DNA of 59,886 nt. Source: Flavobacteriaceae bacterium (GTDB lineage Bacteria; Bacteroidota; Bacteroidia; Flavobacteriales; Flavobacteriaceae). Position 1 is the stretch's first letter. The number at the start of each line of letters is the position of its first letter. Shown here piece by piece: positions 19,406 to 29,131 of the stretch. The notes below the pieces were generated by a model. It saw only the letters and a list, made by a program, of their open reading frames with translations, made no database searches and was not told the origin of the DNA. The position numbers and the translations under genes were made by a program. The stretch is taken from positions 1 to 59,886 of the forward strand of contig PAAD01000010.1 in assembly GCA_002698745.1 (NCBI GenBank). The letters are read 5' to 3'.

Positions 19406-19567
19406 ATGATTGAATTTGATCAATATCTTGGTTTTTTAGCATTCTTGACCATTCTTACCATAGGATTTTGGTTAATGATCTTCCTCATTACATTTGTCAT
19501 TCCATTTTGGTTAACGGGAAATTTGATGCAATGGCTTAAAGAAAAACGCCAAAAATCAAGAGAGTAA
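19406..19567 (+). CDS. Small membrane protein, 53 aa, unknown function
   Basis: Too short for the ORF track. ATG at 19406 to TAA at 19567 gives MIEFDQYLGFLAFL..., with two hydrophobic segments (about residues 8-20 and 20-38, joined by Phe-Trp rich turns) and a basic tail EKRQKSRE expected in the cytosol. A well-spaced Bacteroidetes promoter lies just upstream, and the ORF fills the gap between divergent fumC and the convergent TonB receptor, whose stop begins one base after its own. I do not recognise a family. Likely an inner-membrane micropeptide. Confidence 0.6.
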   Translation: MIEFDQYLGFLAFLTILTIGFWLMIFLITFVIPFWLTGNLMQWLKEKRQKSRE

Positions 19568-21994
19568 CTAAAATTCCATTCCCTCACTACCACTGTAGTC
19601 ACCATTACCTCTTTTTTGTCGTTCTTTTTCCTGTCTAAATCTGTATGTAAATGTAATTTTGTAAAAAGGCTTGCGTCTCTGGTATTCTGCCTCAGTAAAA
19701 ATGGTTTCTGTAAACGAACTCCATCTCCATATCCCAGTGTTGAATACATCATTAAAATTTAGGTTTATGGTAGCATCATTATTCAAGATATCTTTACTCA
19801 AACCTAAACTGGTACTGCTAAATCCTTTTCGACTTCCATAGGCCGACTCTTGAGGCGCCATGTAACGAATATTTATTTGCGTGTTTATGTCCCAAGGGAG
19901 CTTTAGATTGTTGCGTAAATTTCCAGACCAACTTTCATTTTCGTTATCTAGTACTAAATTTTCATATATACCTTTATCAATGGTTTTGTAGATGTTAAAA
20001 CTTATGTTGGTGTTCCACATTGGTGACCATCGAATAGTACTGTTGGTTTCCAAACCAAAGCGATCCTGACTTCCAAAGTTAACTGGTAAACGTTTTATTA
20101 CGGCAGTATTTTCACCATTAACTTCAACAAATTCTCCAGACTCCACAGTTATGCGTTGTGTTGGTTCATATGTGCGTCTAAAATATATAGAGCTATTCAA
20201 TGTAAATTTTTTAAACTGCTTTAAATAACCTAAATCAAATCCATCTGAATAACTAGGTCTCAGATTTGGATTTCCTTGATAAAAACTGGTTTCACTAACC
20301 CTTGATCTGAAAGGGTTTAAACTTCTTGCACTAGGCCTAGTTAAACGGCGGTTGTAACCAAAGGTAAGGTTGGCAGTTTCAGAAAATTCAACACCAATAT
20401 TAAGTGTTGGGAATAAGCCAACAAATATATTATTTCCCACTTCCGAGTTAGTTTTTTGAATAACCGTCCAATCTGTATGTTCGTATCTTAATCCAGCTAA
20501 GAATGAAAAGCTATTCCATTTTTTCCCAAACTGAGAATAAAAGGCGTGTATGGTTTGCTCGTAATCTAAGAAGTTGGTAAGGTCTTCATCAACAACCATA
20601 GTGCCGCCTGTAATTTCATTTAAGACCATAAAACTCGTATCTAGGTATTCGTTAGTGGTTCGATATCCTGCTTCAAATTGAGTATTTTTATCAATAGGTA
20701 ATACATAGTCTACTTGGGCTAAAATCTGTTTTTTGCGCTCCTTTGTGTTATTTTCTTCCAAAAAACCAAGTGCTTTTATCGGTAAAAAAGTTTGTGTCTG
20801 TAAATCTGAAAATTCATCCTCAACAATACGCTCTGTTTGAAACGTGACATCAAGATTGTGTCCAACTTCGTTAAATTTATGGCTGAGTGAAAAACTCAAT
20901 TGCTTACTAATATCTTTGTCTTTTTCAATTTCAGATCGCAGCGATAATGTCTTATTTTCTCTAATCAAGGTGTGGTTTTGTTGGTTCTCACTAATATCTT
21001 TACCGTCTCTGTCATTAATGACATAAGAAAAAGTAAATTTTGTTTTCTGCGCAAGGCTAATATCAACTCCCAAATTGACATTATTACCCACCCTTCTGCG
21101 GTCAAAGCTCCGTGTTTCATAGAATTTATCATAGTTGCCCACCCGGGTGTAAGTATTTTCTTGAAATGCACCTCCCATATCTGTATTATCTCCATAACCA
21201 GAATTGGTAAAGAAGTTGAATTTACCAACTTTGTAATTTAGACTGGCATTTGTACCATAACTATCAAATTTACCTCCTGAAATATTAAAGATACCGTTAA
21301 GTCCTTTTAGCGTATTTTTGACCAATATAATATTCACAATTCCAGATGAACCTTCTGCTTGATAGCGCGCAGATGGAGCTGTAATAACCTCTACGCGATC
21401 TATTGATTCTGCAGGTAGGTCTGCAAGCGCATCAATTCCATTAATACCAACTAAGCCAGATGGTTTACCATCAATTAATATACGAACATTCGCGCTGCCA
21501 CGTAATTCTAAATTACCGTCTAAGTCCAGGGATAGTGATGGGATATTCTCTAACACATCCGACACATTAGTACCTTTGGCATTGAGATTCTGGCCTACAT
21601 TATAAACTCGTTTGTCCAACCTGATTTCTACATCAGATCTTCGTCCTACCAAATCAATAGCCGCCAATTGGTTTTCCTTTGGGGTTAATTTAAGTAATCC
21701 TAAATCTGTTTTTTTTGTAAGAGTTTTAGTAAAAATTAGGGTTTCAAAACCAACGTAGTCTACCTGTATTTCTACATAGGAAACGCTGCTTTCAAGTTCT
21801 GCTTTTCCTCTTTCATCAGAAACTGCGCCACCAATCAGTTTATTGTTGGACGCATCGCGCAATGTAACAGTTGCAAATGGTAGTAAATCACCCGAACTCT
21901 TATCTTGAATGCTTACGCTAATATTATAGCGCAGTTGTGCAAATGTGAAAGTGCTACAAAGCAATAACAAGGGTAAAATCCCTATTTTTTTCAT
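19568..21994 (-). CDS. TonB-dependent receptor, outer membrane beta-barrel family
   Basis: An 808-residue outer-membrane protein. Signal peptide ending TFTFAQ (about 20 residues); a carboxypeptidase-regulatory-like domain (about 25-105, DKSSGDLLPFATVTL); a TonB plug domain (about 125-225, with VSDVLENIPSLSLDLDG and VEVITAPSARYQAEG); then a 14-stranded-type barrel of the OMP_b-brl_3 class with many alternating aromatic strands and a Q/K/R-rich tail. Members import or organise unknown ligands, and some lack a TonB box. No SusD partner or substrate enzymes are adjacent, so the ligand is unknown. Confidence 0.92.
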   Translation of the reverse strand: MKKIGILPLLLLCSTFTFAQLRYNISVSIQDKSSGDLLPFATVTLRDASNNKLIGGAVSDERGKAELESSVSYVEIQVDYVGFETLIFTKTLTKKTDLGLLKLTPKENQLAAIDLVGRRSDVEIRLDKRVYNVGQNLNAKGTNVSDVLENIPSLSLDLDGNLELRGSANVRILIDGKPSGLVGINGIDALADLPAESIDRVEVITAPSARYQAEGSSGIVNIILVKNTLKGLNGIFNISGGKFDSYGTNASLNYKVGKFNFFTNSGYGDNTDMGGAFQENTYTRVGNYDKFYETRSFDRRRVGNNVNLGVDISLAQKTKFTFSYVINDRDGKDISENQQNHTLIRENKTLSLRSEIEKDKDISKQLSFSLSHKFNEVGHNLDVTFQTERIVEDEFSDLQTQTFLPIKALGFLEENNTKERKKQILAQVDYVLPIDKNTQFEAGYRTTNEYLDTSFMVLNEITGGTMVVDEDLTNFLDYEQTIHAFYSQFGKKWNSFSFLAGLRYEHTDWTVIQKTNSEVGNNIFVGLFPTLNIGVEFSETANLTFGYNRRLTRPSARSLNPFRSRVSETSFYQGNPNLRPSYSDGFDLGYLKQFKKFTLNSSIYFRRTYEPTQRITVESGEFVEVNGENTAVIKRLPVNFGSQDRFGLETNSTIRWSPMWNTNISFNIYKTIDKGIYENLVLDNENESWSGNLRNNLKLPWDINTQINIRYMAPQESAYGSRKGFSSTSLGLSKDILNNDATINLNFNDVFNTGIWRWSSFTETIFTEAEYQRRKPFYKITFTYRFRQEKERQKRGNGDYSGSEGMEF

Positions 21995-22208
21995 GCTTTT
22001 TTTTGTAAAAGTAGTCTATTAAACAGTTTATTAAAAAATTTTTGTGAATTTGTCTAAAGCCAAGCTTTTGATTTTACTCCCAGTCGTAAATGGTATTCAA
22101 AAAGTAGCTCATTTCATCTTGATTACTTCTCAATTGTTAAAAAGACATGGGCGGGACTACAATCAATAAGGATGTTCCCAAAATGAATAATTTTGGTGTT
22201 AATTTTAA

Positions 22209-23310
22209 TCATAAAGATTGGTTTTTAAGCTGGTTATGCGACATTAAAAAAGCTTTTAAGAAACGGTCTATGTTTCCGTTAAGTATATCCTCAACAGCCA
22301 CTGTTTCCTCTTGCGTTCGGACATCTTTTATTAGTTTATAGGGGTGTAGTACATAGTTTCTGATTTGCGAACCCCATTCAATTTTCATTTTACCTGCCTC
22401 AATGTCTTCTCTTGCAGCCATACGTTTTTTTAATTCAATTTCATATAATTGGGAGCGAAGCATTTGCAAGGCACGATCGCGGTTATCGTGTTGTGACCTT
22501 GTTTCTGAACAAGATATTTGTATACCCGAAGGTTTGTGTACAAGCTGTACCTTGGTTTCAACTTTATTGACATTTTGACCACCTGCACCACTAGACCGCG
22601 CTGTCGTAATTTCAATATCAGCACTTTTGATTTCTATTTCAATGGAATCATCGACCAATGGGTAAACATAAATTGATGCAAAGCTAGTATGACGTTTTGC
22701 ATTGCTGTCAAAAGGGGAGATGCGCACCAGTCTGTGCACGCCGTTTTCCCCTTTGAGCCAGCCAAATGCATAATCACCCTCTATTTCTAGAGTGACTGTT
22801 TTAATACCAGCCACATCGCCCTCTTGGTGATTTAGCTCTCTCATTTTAAACCCTTTTCTGTCGGCCCACATTTGATACATACGCATCAGCATGGCCGCCC
22901 AATCACAACTTTCAGTTCCTCCAGCTCCCGCGGTAACTTGTATTACAGCACTTAGGTTGTCTCCTTCTTCAGATAGCATATTTTTGAATTCCAGTTCCTC
23001 AAAATGGTTGATGGTGACTTCAAAATGACGTTTGAGTTCTGCCTCATCGATTTCATTTGATTTAAAGAATTCAAGCAATACCTCAAACTCTTCAACGAGT
23101 AGGTTGGCCTTTTCAAAGTCAGTAATCCATTGCTTAGCACTTCTCAACTCACGCATGAATTGTTCCGCCTTTTTGGAGTCATTCCAAAAGTTTGGATCTA
23201 AAGTTTTTTCTTCATTATTGGCAATATCAATGTTTCGCGCATCAATGTCAAAGATACCTCCTTAGCGCACCCAGGCGCTCTATCAGACTTTTAAGCTGGT
23301 CTTGATTCAA
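22209..23310 (-). CDS. prfB: Peptide chain release factor 2, with programmed +1 frameshift
   Basis: RF2 ends translation at UGA and UAA. The ORF track shows only a 315-residue part (22209-23156), but reading upstream gives the conserved AGGAGGTATCTTTGAC at 23262-23247. A short first frame (…[12 protein letters not shown]) stops at TGA 23250-23248, and a +1 slip at CTT-T continues [14 protein letters not shown].... The joined product from TTG 23310 is about 366 residues, the normal RF2 length; ATG 23340 is an alternative start adding ten residues. The recognition motif (I)SPFD and the catalytic GGQ ([13 protein letters not shown]) are present. Autoregulated by its own UGA. Confidence 0.95.
23247..23262 (-). 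promoter_or_regulatory. prfB programmed +1 frameshift site
   Basis: Minus strand AGGAGGTATCTTTGAC: an internal Shine-Dalgarno-like AGGAGG, three bases, then the slippery CTT and an in-frame UGA followed by C. This is the classical RF2 autoregulation signal. It is notable in a group whose genes otherwise show almost no Shine-Dalgarno pairing. Confidence 0.95.
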
Positions 23311-23371
23311 ATTTTTATACTTTAGAATATAAAAATACATTATTATGGACTCAAAATTTATTTTAGCAGCG

Positions 23372-23379
23372 TATTTTTG
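23372..23379 (+). promoter_or_regulatory. Candidate -7 box (TATTTTTG) for the S9 peptidase gene
   Basis: Perfect TAnnTTTG 22 nt before the ATG at 23402. No TTG at -33 spacing. Confidence 0.45.
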
Positions 23380-23401
23380 TTTATAATTTAGTTGCACCCA
23401 C

Positions 23402-25450
23402 ATGACACATACCCCACCAGATGCTAACCCCAAGGTCAAAGAACTGTCTATTCACGGCGATACGCGTCTTGATCCATACTATTGGCTTAAAGACCGAGAG
23501 GATCCAGAAGTAATCCAATATTTAAAAGATGAGAACAGCTATACAAAGGCTGTGCTTGAATCGACAGAAAAGATGCAAACGCAGCTTTTTGAAGAAATGA
23601 AAGGGCGTATTGAGGAAGACGATAGCTCTGTGCCTTATTTCCTGAACGATTATTGGTACATCCGCAAATATGTAAAAGGTAAGGATTACCCTATATTTAC
23701 CCGCAAACACAAAACATTAGATGCTACGGAAGAAATACTCCTCGATGTAAATAAATTGGCTAAAGGCTTATCTTATTGTCAGGTTTCAGGACTCAGTGTA
23801 AGCCCTGACAACACTAAATTATCTTACGGCATTGACACCTTGTCTAGGCGGATTTTCACCATAAAGATTAAAGATTTGACTAGCGGTAAAATGCTTAAAG
23901 ACAAAATTCATGGGGTGAGTTCATTTGCAGCTTGGGCAGCAGATAGCGAAAGTTTCTTTTACACCTCAAAAGATGAAGAAACCCTTCGCACTGATAAGAT
24001 TTTTCGTCACGAAATTGGCAGTACCCAAGCTGATGATATCATGGTCTTTGAAGAAAAAGACGAAACTTTTTACACTTTTGTTTATCCTTCAAAATCTCGT
24101 GAATATATCATGATTGGTTCCACAAGTACCATGACTTCAGAATACCAGTTTTTACCCAGTAATAAGCCTAAAGACAAGTTTAAATTCATACAAAAACGAC
24201 AACGTGGTCTAGAATATGATGTTGCTCACTTTGAAGATATGTTCTACATATCTACAAATGCGGGCAATAGCACCAATTTCAAATTAGTAAAAGCACCAGT
24301 TACATCGCCAAGTAAAAATTATTGGATTGATGTGCTTCCGCACCGTAATAATGTACTATTGGAAGGCGTTGAGCTTTTCCGTGACTTTATGGTGGTTTCT
24401 GAGCGCATCAATGGTTTGCTTCAGCTACGAATAGTAAAATGGGATGCTAGCGAGGATTATTATATAGATTTTGAAAGTGAGACCTATTCCGCTTCTTTGG
24501 GAACGAATGTCGACTTTGATGCCCAAACCTTTAGGTATATTTTCACCTCCCTTACAACCCCTTCCAGCGTCATTGATTATGATACTATTACCAAAACCAA
24601 AGAAGTTAAGAAAGAGCAAGAAATACTGGGTGGTTCTTTTGATAAATCTAATTATATCGCTGAACGTCTATGGGCCACGGCTAATGACGGAACACAAATT
24701 CCGATCTCATTTGTGCGACACATTGATACCGCATTGAGCCCAAAAACTCCCTTACTCCAATACGGATACGGTTCGTATGGTAACACCATTGACCCTTATT
24801 TTTCTTCAGTGCGATTGAGTTTGTTGGATAGGGGATTTGTTTTTGCTATTGCCCACGTCAGGGGAGGAGAGTACTTGGGGAGAACTTGGTACGAAAACGG
24901 ACGTCAGCTTGCTAAAAAGAATACATTTACAGATTTTATAGCTTGTTCAAAATTTTTAATTGATGAGTCATACACCTCATCAAAACATCTTTATGCTATG
25001 GGTGGTTCTGCTGGTGGATTATTAATGGGGGCTATCATGAATATGGCGCCAGAACTTTATAAAGGAATTGTAGCCGCTGTTCCTTTTGTTGATGTACTAA
25101 CGACAATGTTAGATGAATCTATTCCACTCACAACTGGTGAATATGACGAATGGGGTAATCCAAACGATGAAATTTATTACCATTATATTAAATCTTATTC
25201 ACCATATGACAATGTAAAGCCTACGTCATATCCCAATACATTGATAACAACTGGTCTGTACGATTCACAGGTACAATATTGGGAGCCTGCGAAATGGGTA
25301 GCTAAACTTCGTGACGTAAAACAAGGGGATAATCTGATTCTTTTGCATACCAACATGGATGCTGGTCATGGTGGTGCTTCTGGTCGATTTGAAGCATTAA
25401 AGGAAATTGCAATGGAATATGCTTTTATTCTGTATCTAGAAAGGAATTAG
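23402..25450 (+). CDS. S9 family oligopeptidase (oligopeptidase B-like)
   Basis: A 682-residue serine peptidase of the prolyl oligopeptidase family. An N-terminal region with the S9A start (DPYYWLKDREDPEVIQYL) leads into a seven-bladed propeller, then an alpha/beta-hydrolase domain. The nucleophile is in GGSAGGLLMG near residue 537; Asp and His of the triad lie in TTGLYDSQVQYWEP and MDAGHGGASGRF. Oligopeptidase B cleaves short peptides after Lys or Arg. No signal peptide is evident, so it is probably cytosolic. Divergent from prfB. Specificity (Arg/Lys versus Pro) is inferred from overall resemblance. Confidence 0.92.
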   Translation: MTHTPPDANPKVKELSIHGDTRLDPYYWLKDREDPEVIQYLKDENSYTKAVLESTEKMQTQLFEEMKGRIEEDDSSVPYFLNDYWYIRKYVKGKDYPIFTRKHKTLDATEEILLDVNKLAKGLSYCQVSGLSVSPDNTKLSYGIDTLSRRIFTIKIKDLTSGKMLKDKIHGVSSFAAWAADSESFFYTSKDEETLRTDKIFRHEIGSTQADDIMVFEEKDETFYTFVYPSKSREYIMIGSTSTMTSEYQFLPSNKPKDKFKFIQKRQRGLEYDVAHFEDMFYISTNAGNSTNFKLVKAPVTSPSKNYWIDVLPHRNNVLLEGVELFRDFMVVSERINGLLQLRIVKWDASEDYYIDFESETYSASLGTNVDFDAQTFRYIFTSLTTPSSVIDYDTITKTKEVKKEQEILGGSFDKSNYIAERLWATANDGTQIPISFVRHIDTALSPKTPLLQYGYGSYGNTIDPYFSSVRLSLLDRGFVFAIAHVRGGEYLGRTWYENGRQLAKKNTFTDFIACSKFLIDESYTSSKHLYAMGGSAGGLLMGAIMNMAPELYKGIVAAVPFVDVLTTMLDESIPLTTGEYDEWGNPNDEIYYHYIKSYSPYDNVKPTSYPNTLITTGLYDSQVQYWEPAKWVAKLRDVKQGDNLILLHTNMDAGHGGASGRFEALKEIAMEYAFILYLERN

Positions 25451-25493
25451 AGAAAAGGATATTAAGTTGATTTTTATTAAATTTGTTCACCAA

Positions 25494-25501
25494 TATTTTT
25501 G
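25494..25501 (+). promoter_or_regulatory. Candidate -7 box (TATTTTTG) for the cysteine-synthase-like gene
   Basis: TATTTTTG overlaps the TTG that the ORF track uses as start (25499); transcription would begin near 25507. This makes the ATG at 25520 the sensible start. Confidence 0.55.
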
Positions 25502-25519
25502 CACTTACAGTGCTGCGAT

Positions 25520-26566
25520 ATGACAACCAATAAAATAATTGCACATAATAGCGCTTTAGAGCTGATTGGAAATACACCACTTGTTCGGTTGAATCAAATC
25601 GCCAAAGATTTAAAAGGTGACTTTTATGCCAAAGTCGAAGCCTTTAATCCCGGTCATTCCAATAAAGATAGAATTGCCCTTCATATTATAGAACAGGCTG
25701 AGGAAAAAGGCATTTTAAAGCCCGGCAATACTATTATCGAAACTACATCTGGAAATACAGGATACAGTTTGGCAATGGTTAGCATCATTAAGGGTTATGA
25801 TTGCATATTGGCAGTGACTTCTAAATCCTCTCCAGACAAAATAGATATGTTAAGGTCCATGGGCGCCAAGGTATACGTTTGTCCAGGACATGTAAGTGCC
25901 GACGACCCACGTTCTTACTACCAAGTGGCCAAACGATTGAGTGATGAAATTGAGGGGTCTATTTATATAAACCAATATTTTAATGAACTCAATACTGAAG
26001 CACACTACCTAACTACTGGTCCAGAAATATGGAATCAAACAGGTGGCAAGATTACTCACTTAATTGCCAGCAGTGGTACGGGTGGTACTATTTCTGGAAT
26101 TGGACGTTATTTAAAAGAACAAAACAAGGATGTTCAAATCATAGGCGTAGATGCATATGGTTCGGTTTTAAAGAAATTTCACGAGACACAAGAATTCGAT
26201 TCAAACGAAATCTATCCCTATCGCATAGAAGGTCTTGGCAAAAATCTGATTCCTTCTGCTACAGATTTTGACGTTATTGATTTTTTCGAAAAAGTAACAG
26301 ACGAGGAAAGTGCCCATGCAGCACGTGATATAGCTAAAAAAGAAGGTTTATTTGTGGGATATACATCCGGGGCAGCCCTTCAAGCTGCTCGTCAGTTGGA
26401 TAAAGCTGGCACATTTTTTAATGAAAATAGTGTTATAGTTGTAATTTTTTGTGATCATGGCTCTCGTTATATGAGTAAAATTTATAGCGATAAATGGATG
26501 CGAGAACAAGGTTTTTTCGATGCCAAAAATATCGAAAAGGAAAAACCAATAGAGTTTATACGTTAA
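25520..26566 (+). CDS. PLP-dependent cysteine-synthase-like enzyme; candidate cysteate synthase
   Basis: About 348 residues of fold-type II PLP enzyme (cysteine synthase/cystathionine beta-synthase group). Visible: start [17 protein letters not shown] lysine in [11 protein letters not shown] near residue 49, substrate loop [11 protein letters not shown], and phosphate-binding [12 protein letters not shown]. The catalytic core is complete with no CBS regulatory domain. It sits 60 nt upstream of a serine-palmitoyltransferase-like gene. Such a pair matches the published idea that flavobacterial cysteate synthase supplies a cysteate acyltransferase for capnine-type sulfonolipids. An ordinary cysteine synthase is the main alternative. 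The start is ATG 25520 because the upstream TTG lies in the promoter. Confidence 0.8.
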   Translation: MTTNKIIAHNSALELIGNTPLVRLNQIAKDLKGDFYAKVEAFNPGHSNKDRIALHIIEQAEEKGILKPGNTIIETTSGNTGYSLAMVSIIKGYDCILAVTSKSSPDKIDMLRSMGAKVYVCPGHVSADDPRSYYQVAKRLSDEIEGSIYINQYFNELNTEAHYLTTGPEIWNQTGGKITHLIASSGTGGTISGIGRYLKEQNKDVQIIGVDAYGSVLKKFHETQEFDSNEIYPYRIEGLGKNLIPSATDFDVIDFFEKVTDEESAHAARDIAKKEGLFVGYTSGAALQAARQLDKAGTFFNENSVIVVIFCDHGSRYMSKIYSDKWMREQGFFDAKNIEKEKPIEFIR

Positions 26567-26596
26567 ATCCATAATAGCTCATATCAGCTTTATAAC

Positions 26597-26604
26597 TATA
26601 TTTG
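26597..26604 (+). promoter_or_regulatory. Candidate -7 box (TATATTTG) before the SPT-like gene
   Basis: TATATTTG 22 nt before the TTG start at 26627, in the 60-nt gap after the cysteine-synthase-like gene. The second gene may thus be expressed both from the operon and on its own. Confidence 0.5.
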
Positions 26605-26626
26605 TAACAACTTTAAAACCAATACA

Positions 26627-27889
26627 TTGACTAACGACTTATTCGCAAAAATCCGCAATAACAAAGGTCCACTTGGAAAGTGGGCATCTGTTGCCGAAGG
26701 TTATTTCGCATTTCCTAAACTTGAAGGGCAAATAGGTAACCGCATGTATTTTCAAGGGAAAGAAGTAATCACGTGGAGTGTTAATGATTATCTAGGTCTT
26801 GCCAATCATCCACAAGTTCGTGAGATTGATGCTAAAGCCGCTACCGAACACGGCTCTGCTTATCCAATGGGTGCGCGACTTATGTCAGGTCACACCTCAT
26901 TTCACGAGCAGTTACAAGATGAGTTGGCTGAATTTGTTGGTAAGGAAGCAGCTTATGTGCTAAACTTTGGTTACCAGGGTATACTTTCTACCATTGATAC
27001 GTTGGTTTCTAAAAACGATGTTATTGTTTATGATGTTGATTCCCATGCATGTATTGTTGATGGTGTTCGCTTACACTTAGGCAAACGCTTTACATTTCGT
27101 CACAACGACATTGAGAGTCTTGAAAAAAACTTACAACGTGCCACACGTGTAGTAAGTGAAACTGGCGGTGGTATTTTGGTTATTTCTGAAGGTGTATTTG
27201 GTATGCGTGGTGAACAAGGACGTTTACGCGAAATCGCTGCCCTTAAAGAAAAATATGGGTTCCGCTTTTTGGTTGATGATGCGCACGGCTTCGGAACGCT
27301 TGGTGCTACTGGCGCTGGCGCAGGCGAGGAGCAAGGAGTTATGGACGATATTGATGTTTACTTTGCCACATTTGCCAAGTCTATGGCAAGCACAGGAGCT
27401 TTTATAGCTGGTGACAAGGAAATTATGGACTTTATGAAATACAATATGCGTTCACAAGTATTTGCGAAGTCGTTGCAAATGGTATTAGTTAAAGGTGCAT
27501 TAAAAAGATTGGCTATGTTGCGTACCATGCCAGAGTTAAAAGCCAAGCTTTGGGAAAACGTGAACGCGCTTCAATCAGGTTTGAAAGAACGTGGATTTGA
27601 TATTGGTACCACGCAAAGTTGTGTTACGCCAGTCTATTTAAAAGGCAGTGTTTTAGAAGCGATGGTGTTGGTAAGAGACCTTCGTGAAAACTACGGCATA
27701 TTTTGTTCTATAGTGGTTTACCCTGTGATTCCTAAAGGATTGATTTTATTACGACTTATACCAACTTCTTCACATACACTTGAAGACGTAAGTGAAACAT
27801 TAGAAGCCTTTTCTTCGATTCGTGAAAAGCTAATTTCGGGTGTATATAAACGCTTGTCGGAAAACCTAGCAGCTGCAGTAGATATTTAG
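26627..27889 (+). CDS. Alpha-oxoamine synthase: serine palmitoyltransferase / cysteate acyltransferase-like
   Basis: A 420-residue PLP enzyme of the alpha-oxoamine synthase family, which condenses an amino acid with an acyl thioester. Visible: WSVNDYLGLANHP, the glycine-rich MGARLMSGHTSFH, the PLP-stacking His in DSHACIVDG, the Asp/His in LVDDAHGFGTLG, and the Schiff-base lysine in TFAKSMASTG near residue 251. BioF and KBL are relatives, but the N-terminal GKWASVAEGYF-type extension and KLEG segment resemble Bacteroidetes SPT-like proteins. These make sphingolipids (serine) or sulfonolipids (cysteate). The upstream cysteine-synthase-like gene favours cysteate. Start is TTG. Its stop overlaps the convergent peptidase gene by 4 nt. 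Confidence 0.85.
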   Translation: MTNDLFAKIRNNKGPLGKWASVAEGYFAFPKLEGQIGNRMYFQGKEVITWSVNDYLGLANHPQVREIDAKAATEHGSAYPMGARLMSGHTSFHEQLQDELAEFVGKEAAYVLNFGYQGILSTIDTLVSKNDVIVYDVDSHACIVDGVRLHLGKRFTFRHNDIESLEKNLQRATRVVSETGGGILVISEGVFGMRGEQGRLREIAALKEKYGFRFLVDDAHGFGTLGATGAGAGEEQGVMDDIDVYFATFAKSMASTGAFIAGDKEIMDFMKYNMRSQVFAKSLQMVLVKGALKRLAMLRTMPELKAKLWENVNALQSGLKERGFDIGTTQSCVTPVYLKGSVLEAMVLVRDLRENYGIFCSIVVYPVIPKGLILLRLIPTSSHTLEDVSETLEAFSSIREKLISGVYKRLSENLAAAVDI

Positions 27890-28869
27890 TCTTCGGCATA
27901 CATGGCTACTACAGGACTGCCATCTAAAGAAATATAACCTCTGAACATTCCAGGTGTATTAAAAGGCATGACTACATGACCTTGACTATCAAGTCCAATA
28001 ACACCTCCTGCACCCCCTTTTTCTTTCAGCTCAGAAATAACTTCTCTTGCTGCTTTTTCTATAGAGTGGGATGCATATTTTATTCGAGCGGCTATGTCGT
28101 GTGCCACCACATTTCGAATAAAAAATTCTCCATGTCCAGTAGCTGAAATACCACAAACACCGTTTTCTGCATAGGTACCTGCCCCAATAACGGGTACGTC
28201 ACCAATACGGCCATAGCGCTTATTAGTCATACCGCCTGTTGATGTACCAGCAGCTAAATTTCCATTTTTATCTATTGCTACAGCTCCTACTGTACCTAAT
28301 TTTTCTTGAGTCGGCATAGTTGTCGAAACCTTAACCTCTTTGAGCCTGTCGTAGTTTTTTTGTGTAAAAAAGTAAGAAGGGTCAACTTCTTCAAGACCTT
28401 GCTCTATTGCAAACTCCTCTGCACCAAGGCCACTCAAAAACACATGAACGGAATGGTCTAGCACTGCACGTGCAACTTGAATGGGATTCTTAATTGTAGT
28501 AATCCCGCTAGCTGCACCTGCGCTGCCAGAGGCTCCATCCATGATGGCGCTATCCATTTCATTGGTTTCATTATACGTAAATACCGAGCCTTTTCCTGCA
28601 TTGAATAATGGAGAGTCTTCAAGATGCTCAATAGTAAGTTGTACTGCATCAAGGCTGCTCCCTCCTTGTTTAATAACTGCCCTTCCTTTTATTAATGCTT
28701 CACCAAGCGTTTCAGTATACTTCTTTTCCATACTATCAGAGACACTTTCCTTTGAAATCCATCCTGCTCCACCGTGTATAACAAGCACAGCTTTAGTTGT
28801 TTCATGGGTTGGGTTAAAGCAACTCAAGGTAATTAGAAATAAAAAAAGGGATAAAGGACGTACTATCAT
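27886..28869 (-). CDS. Isoaspartyl peptidase / L-asparaginase (Ntn hydrolase) lipoprotein
   Basis: A 327-residue plant-type asparaginase that matures by self-cleavage. The cleavage site is LG-TVGAVAID with nucleophile Thr193; GGMTNKRYGRIGD and GTYAENG-like substrate segments follow in the beta subunit, and the start VIHGGAGW is the family signature. An N-terminal lipoprotein signal (ITLSC, Cys17) suggests it is exported and anchored. It removes N-terminal isoaspartyl residues from damaged peptides and hydrolyses asparagine. It is monocistronic, with a TTTTACT-AA-AGTAAAA dyad close upstream. Confidence 0.92.
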   Translation of the reverse strand: MIVRPLSLFLFLITLSCFNPTHETTKAVLVIHGGAGWISKESVSDSMEKKYTETLGEALIKGRAVIKQGGSSLDAVQLTIEHLEDSPLFNAGKGSVFTYNETNEMDSAIMDGASGSAGAASGITTIKNPIQVARAVLDHSVHVFLSGLGAEEFAIEQGLEEVDPSYFFTQKNYDRLKEVKVSTTMPTQEKLGTVGAVAIDKNGNLAAGTSTGGMTNKRYGRIGDVPVIGAGTYAENGVCGISATGHGEFFIRNVVAHDIAARIKYASHSIEKAAREVISELKEKGGAGGVIGLDSQGHVVMPFNTPGMFRGYISLDGSPVVAMYAED

Positions 28870-29131
28870 AACGATTAATTTTTACTAAAGTAAAAAAAAT
28901 CAACCTAGCAATGTAATTGTTAAAAATAGTATGTTAAATTAAAAATAGGAATACAATTTTCAGGAATATATCTGCCAATGCAGACTCAAGGATGATGCTT
29001 AAGATTATGAGTTGTATATAACTTCTGGAAAATAACGGAAAGATAGTTTAGAACAATTATAAGACTGAGGTAAATAAAATTACATATTTTTCATAAAAAT
29101 CAAGAAAGGCTTAAAAACCATCTATTTTTTC

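Noticed and set aside
19420-19752. 110-aa minus-strand ORF overlapping the 53-aa gene and the TonB receptor end
   Set aside because: Low-complexity shadow; the receptor frame ends properly at 19568 and the small (+) ORF has a promoter.
22147-22341. 64-aa plus-strand ORF between the TonB receptor and prfB
   Set aside because: Most of it lies antisense to prfB and it shows no family or promoter support.
28481-28888. 135-aa plus-strand ORF opposite the isoaspartyl peptidase
   Set aside because: Antisense shadow of a well-supported Ntn hydrolase with intact catalytic site.
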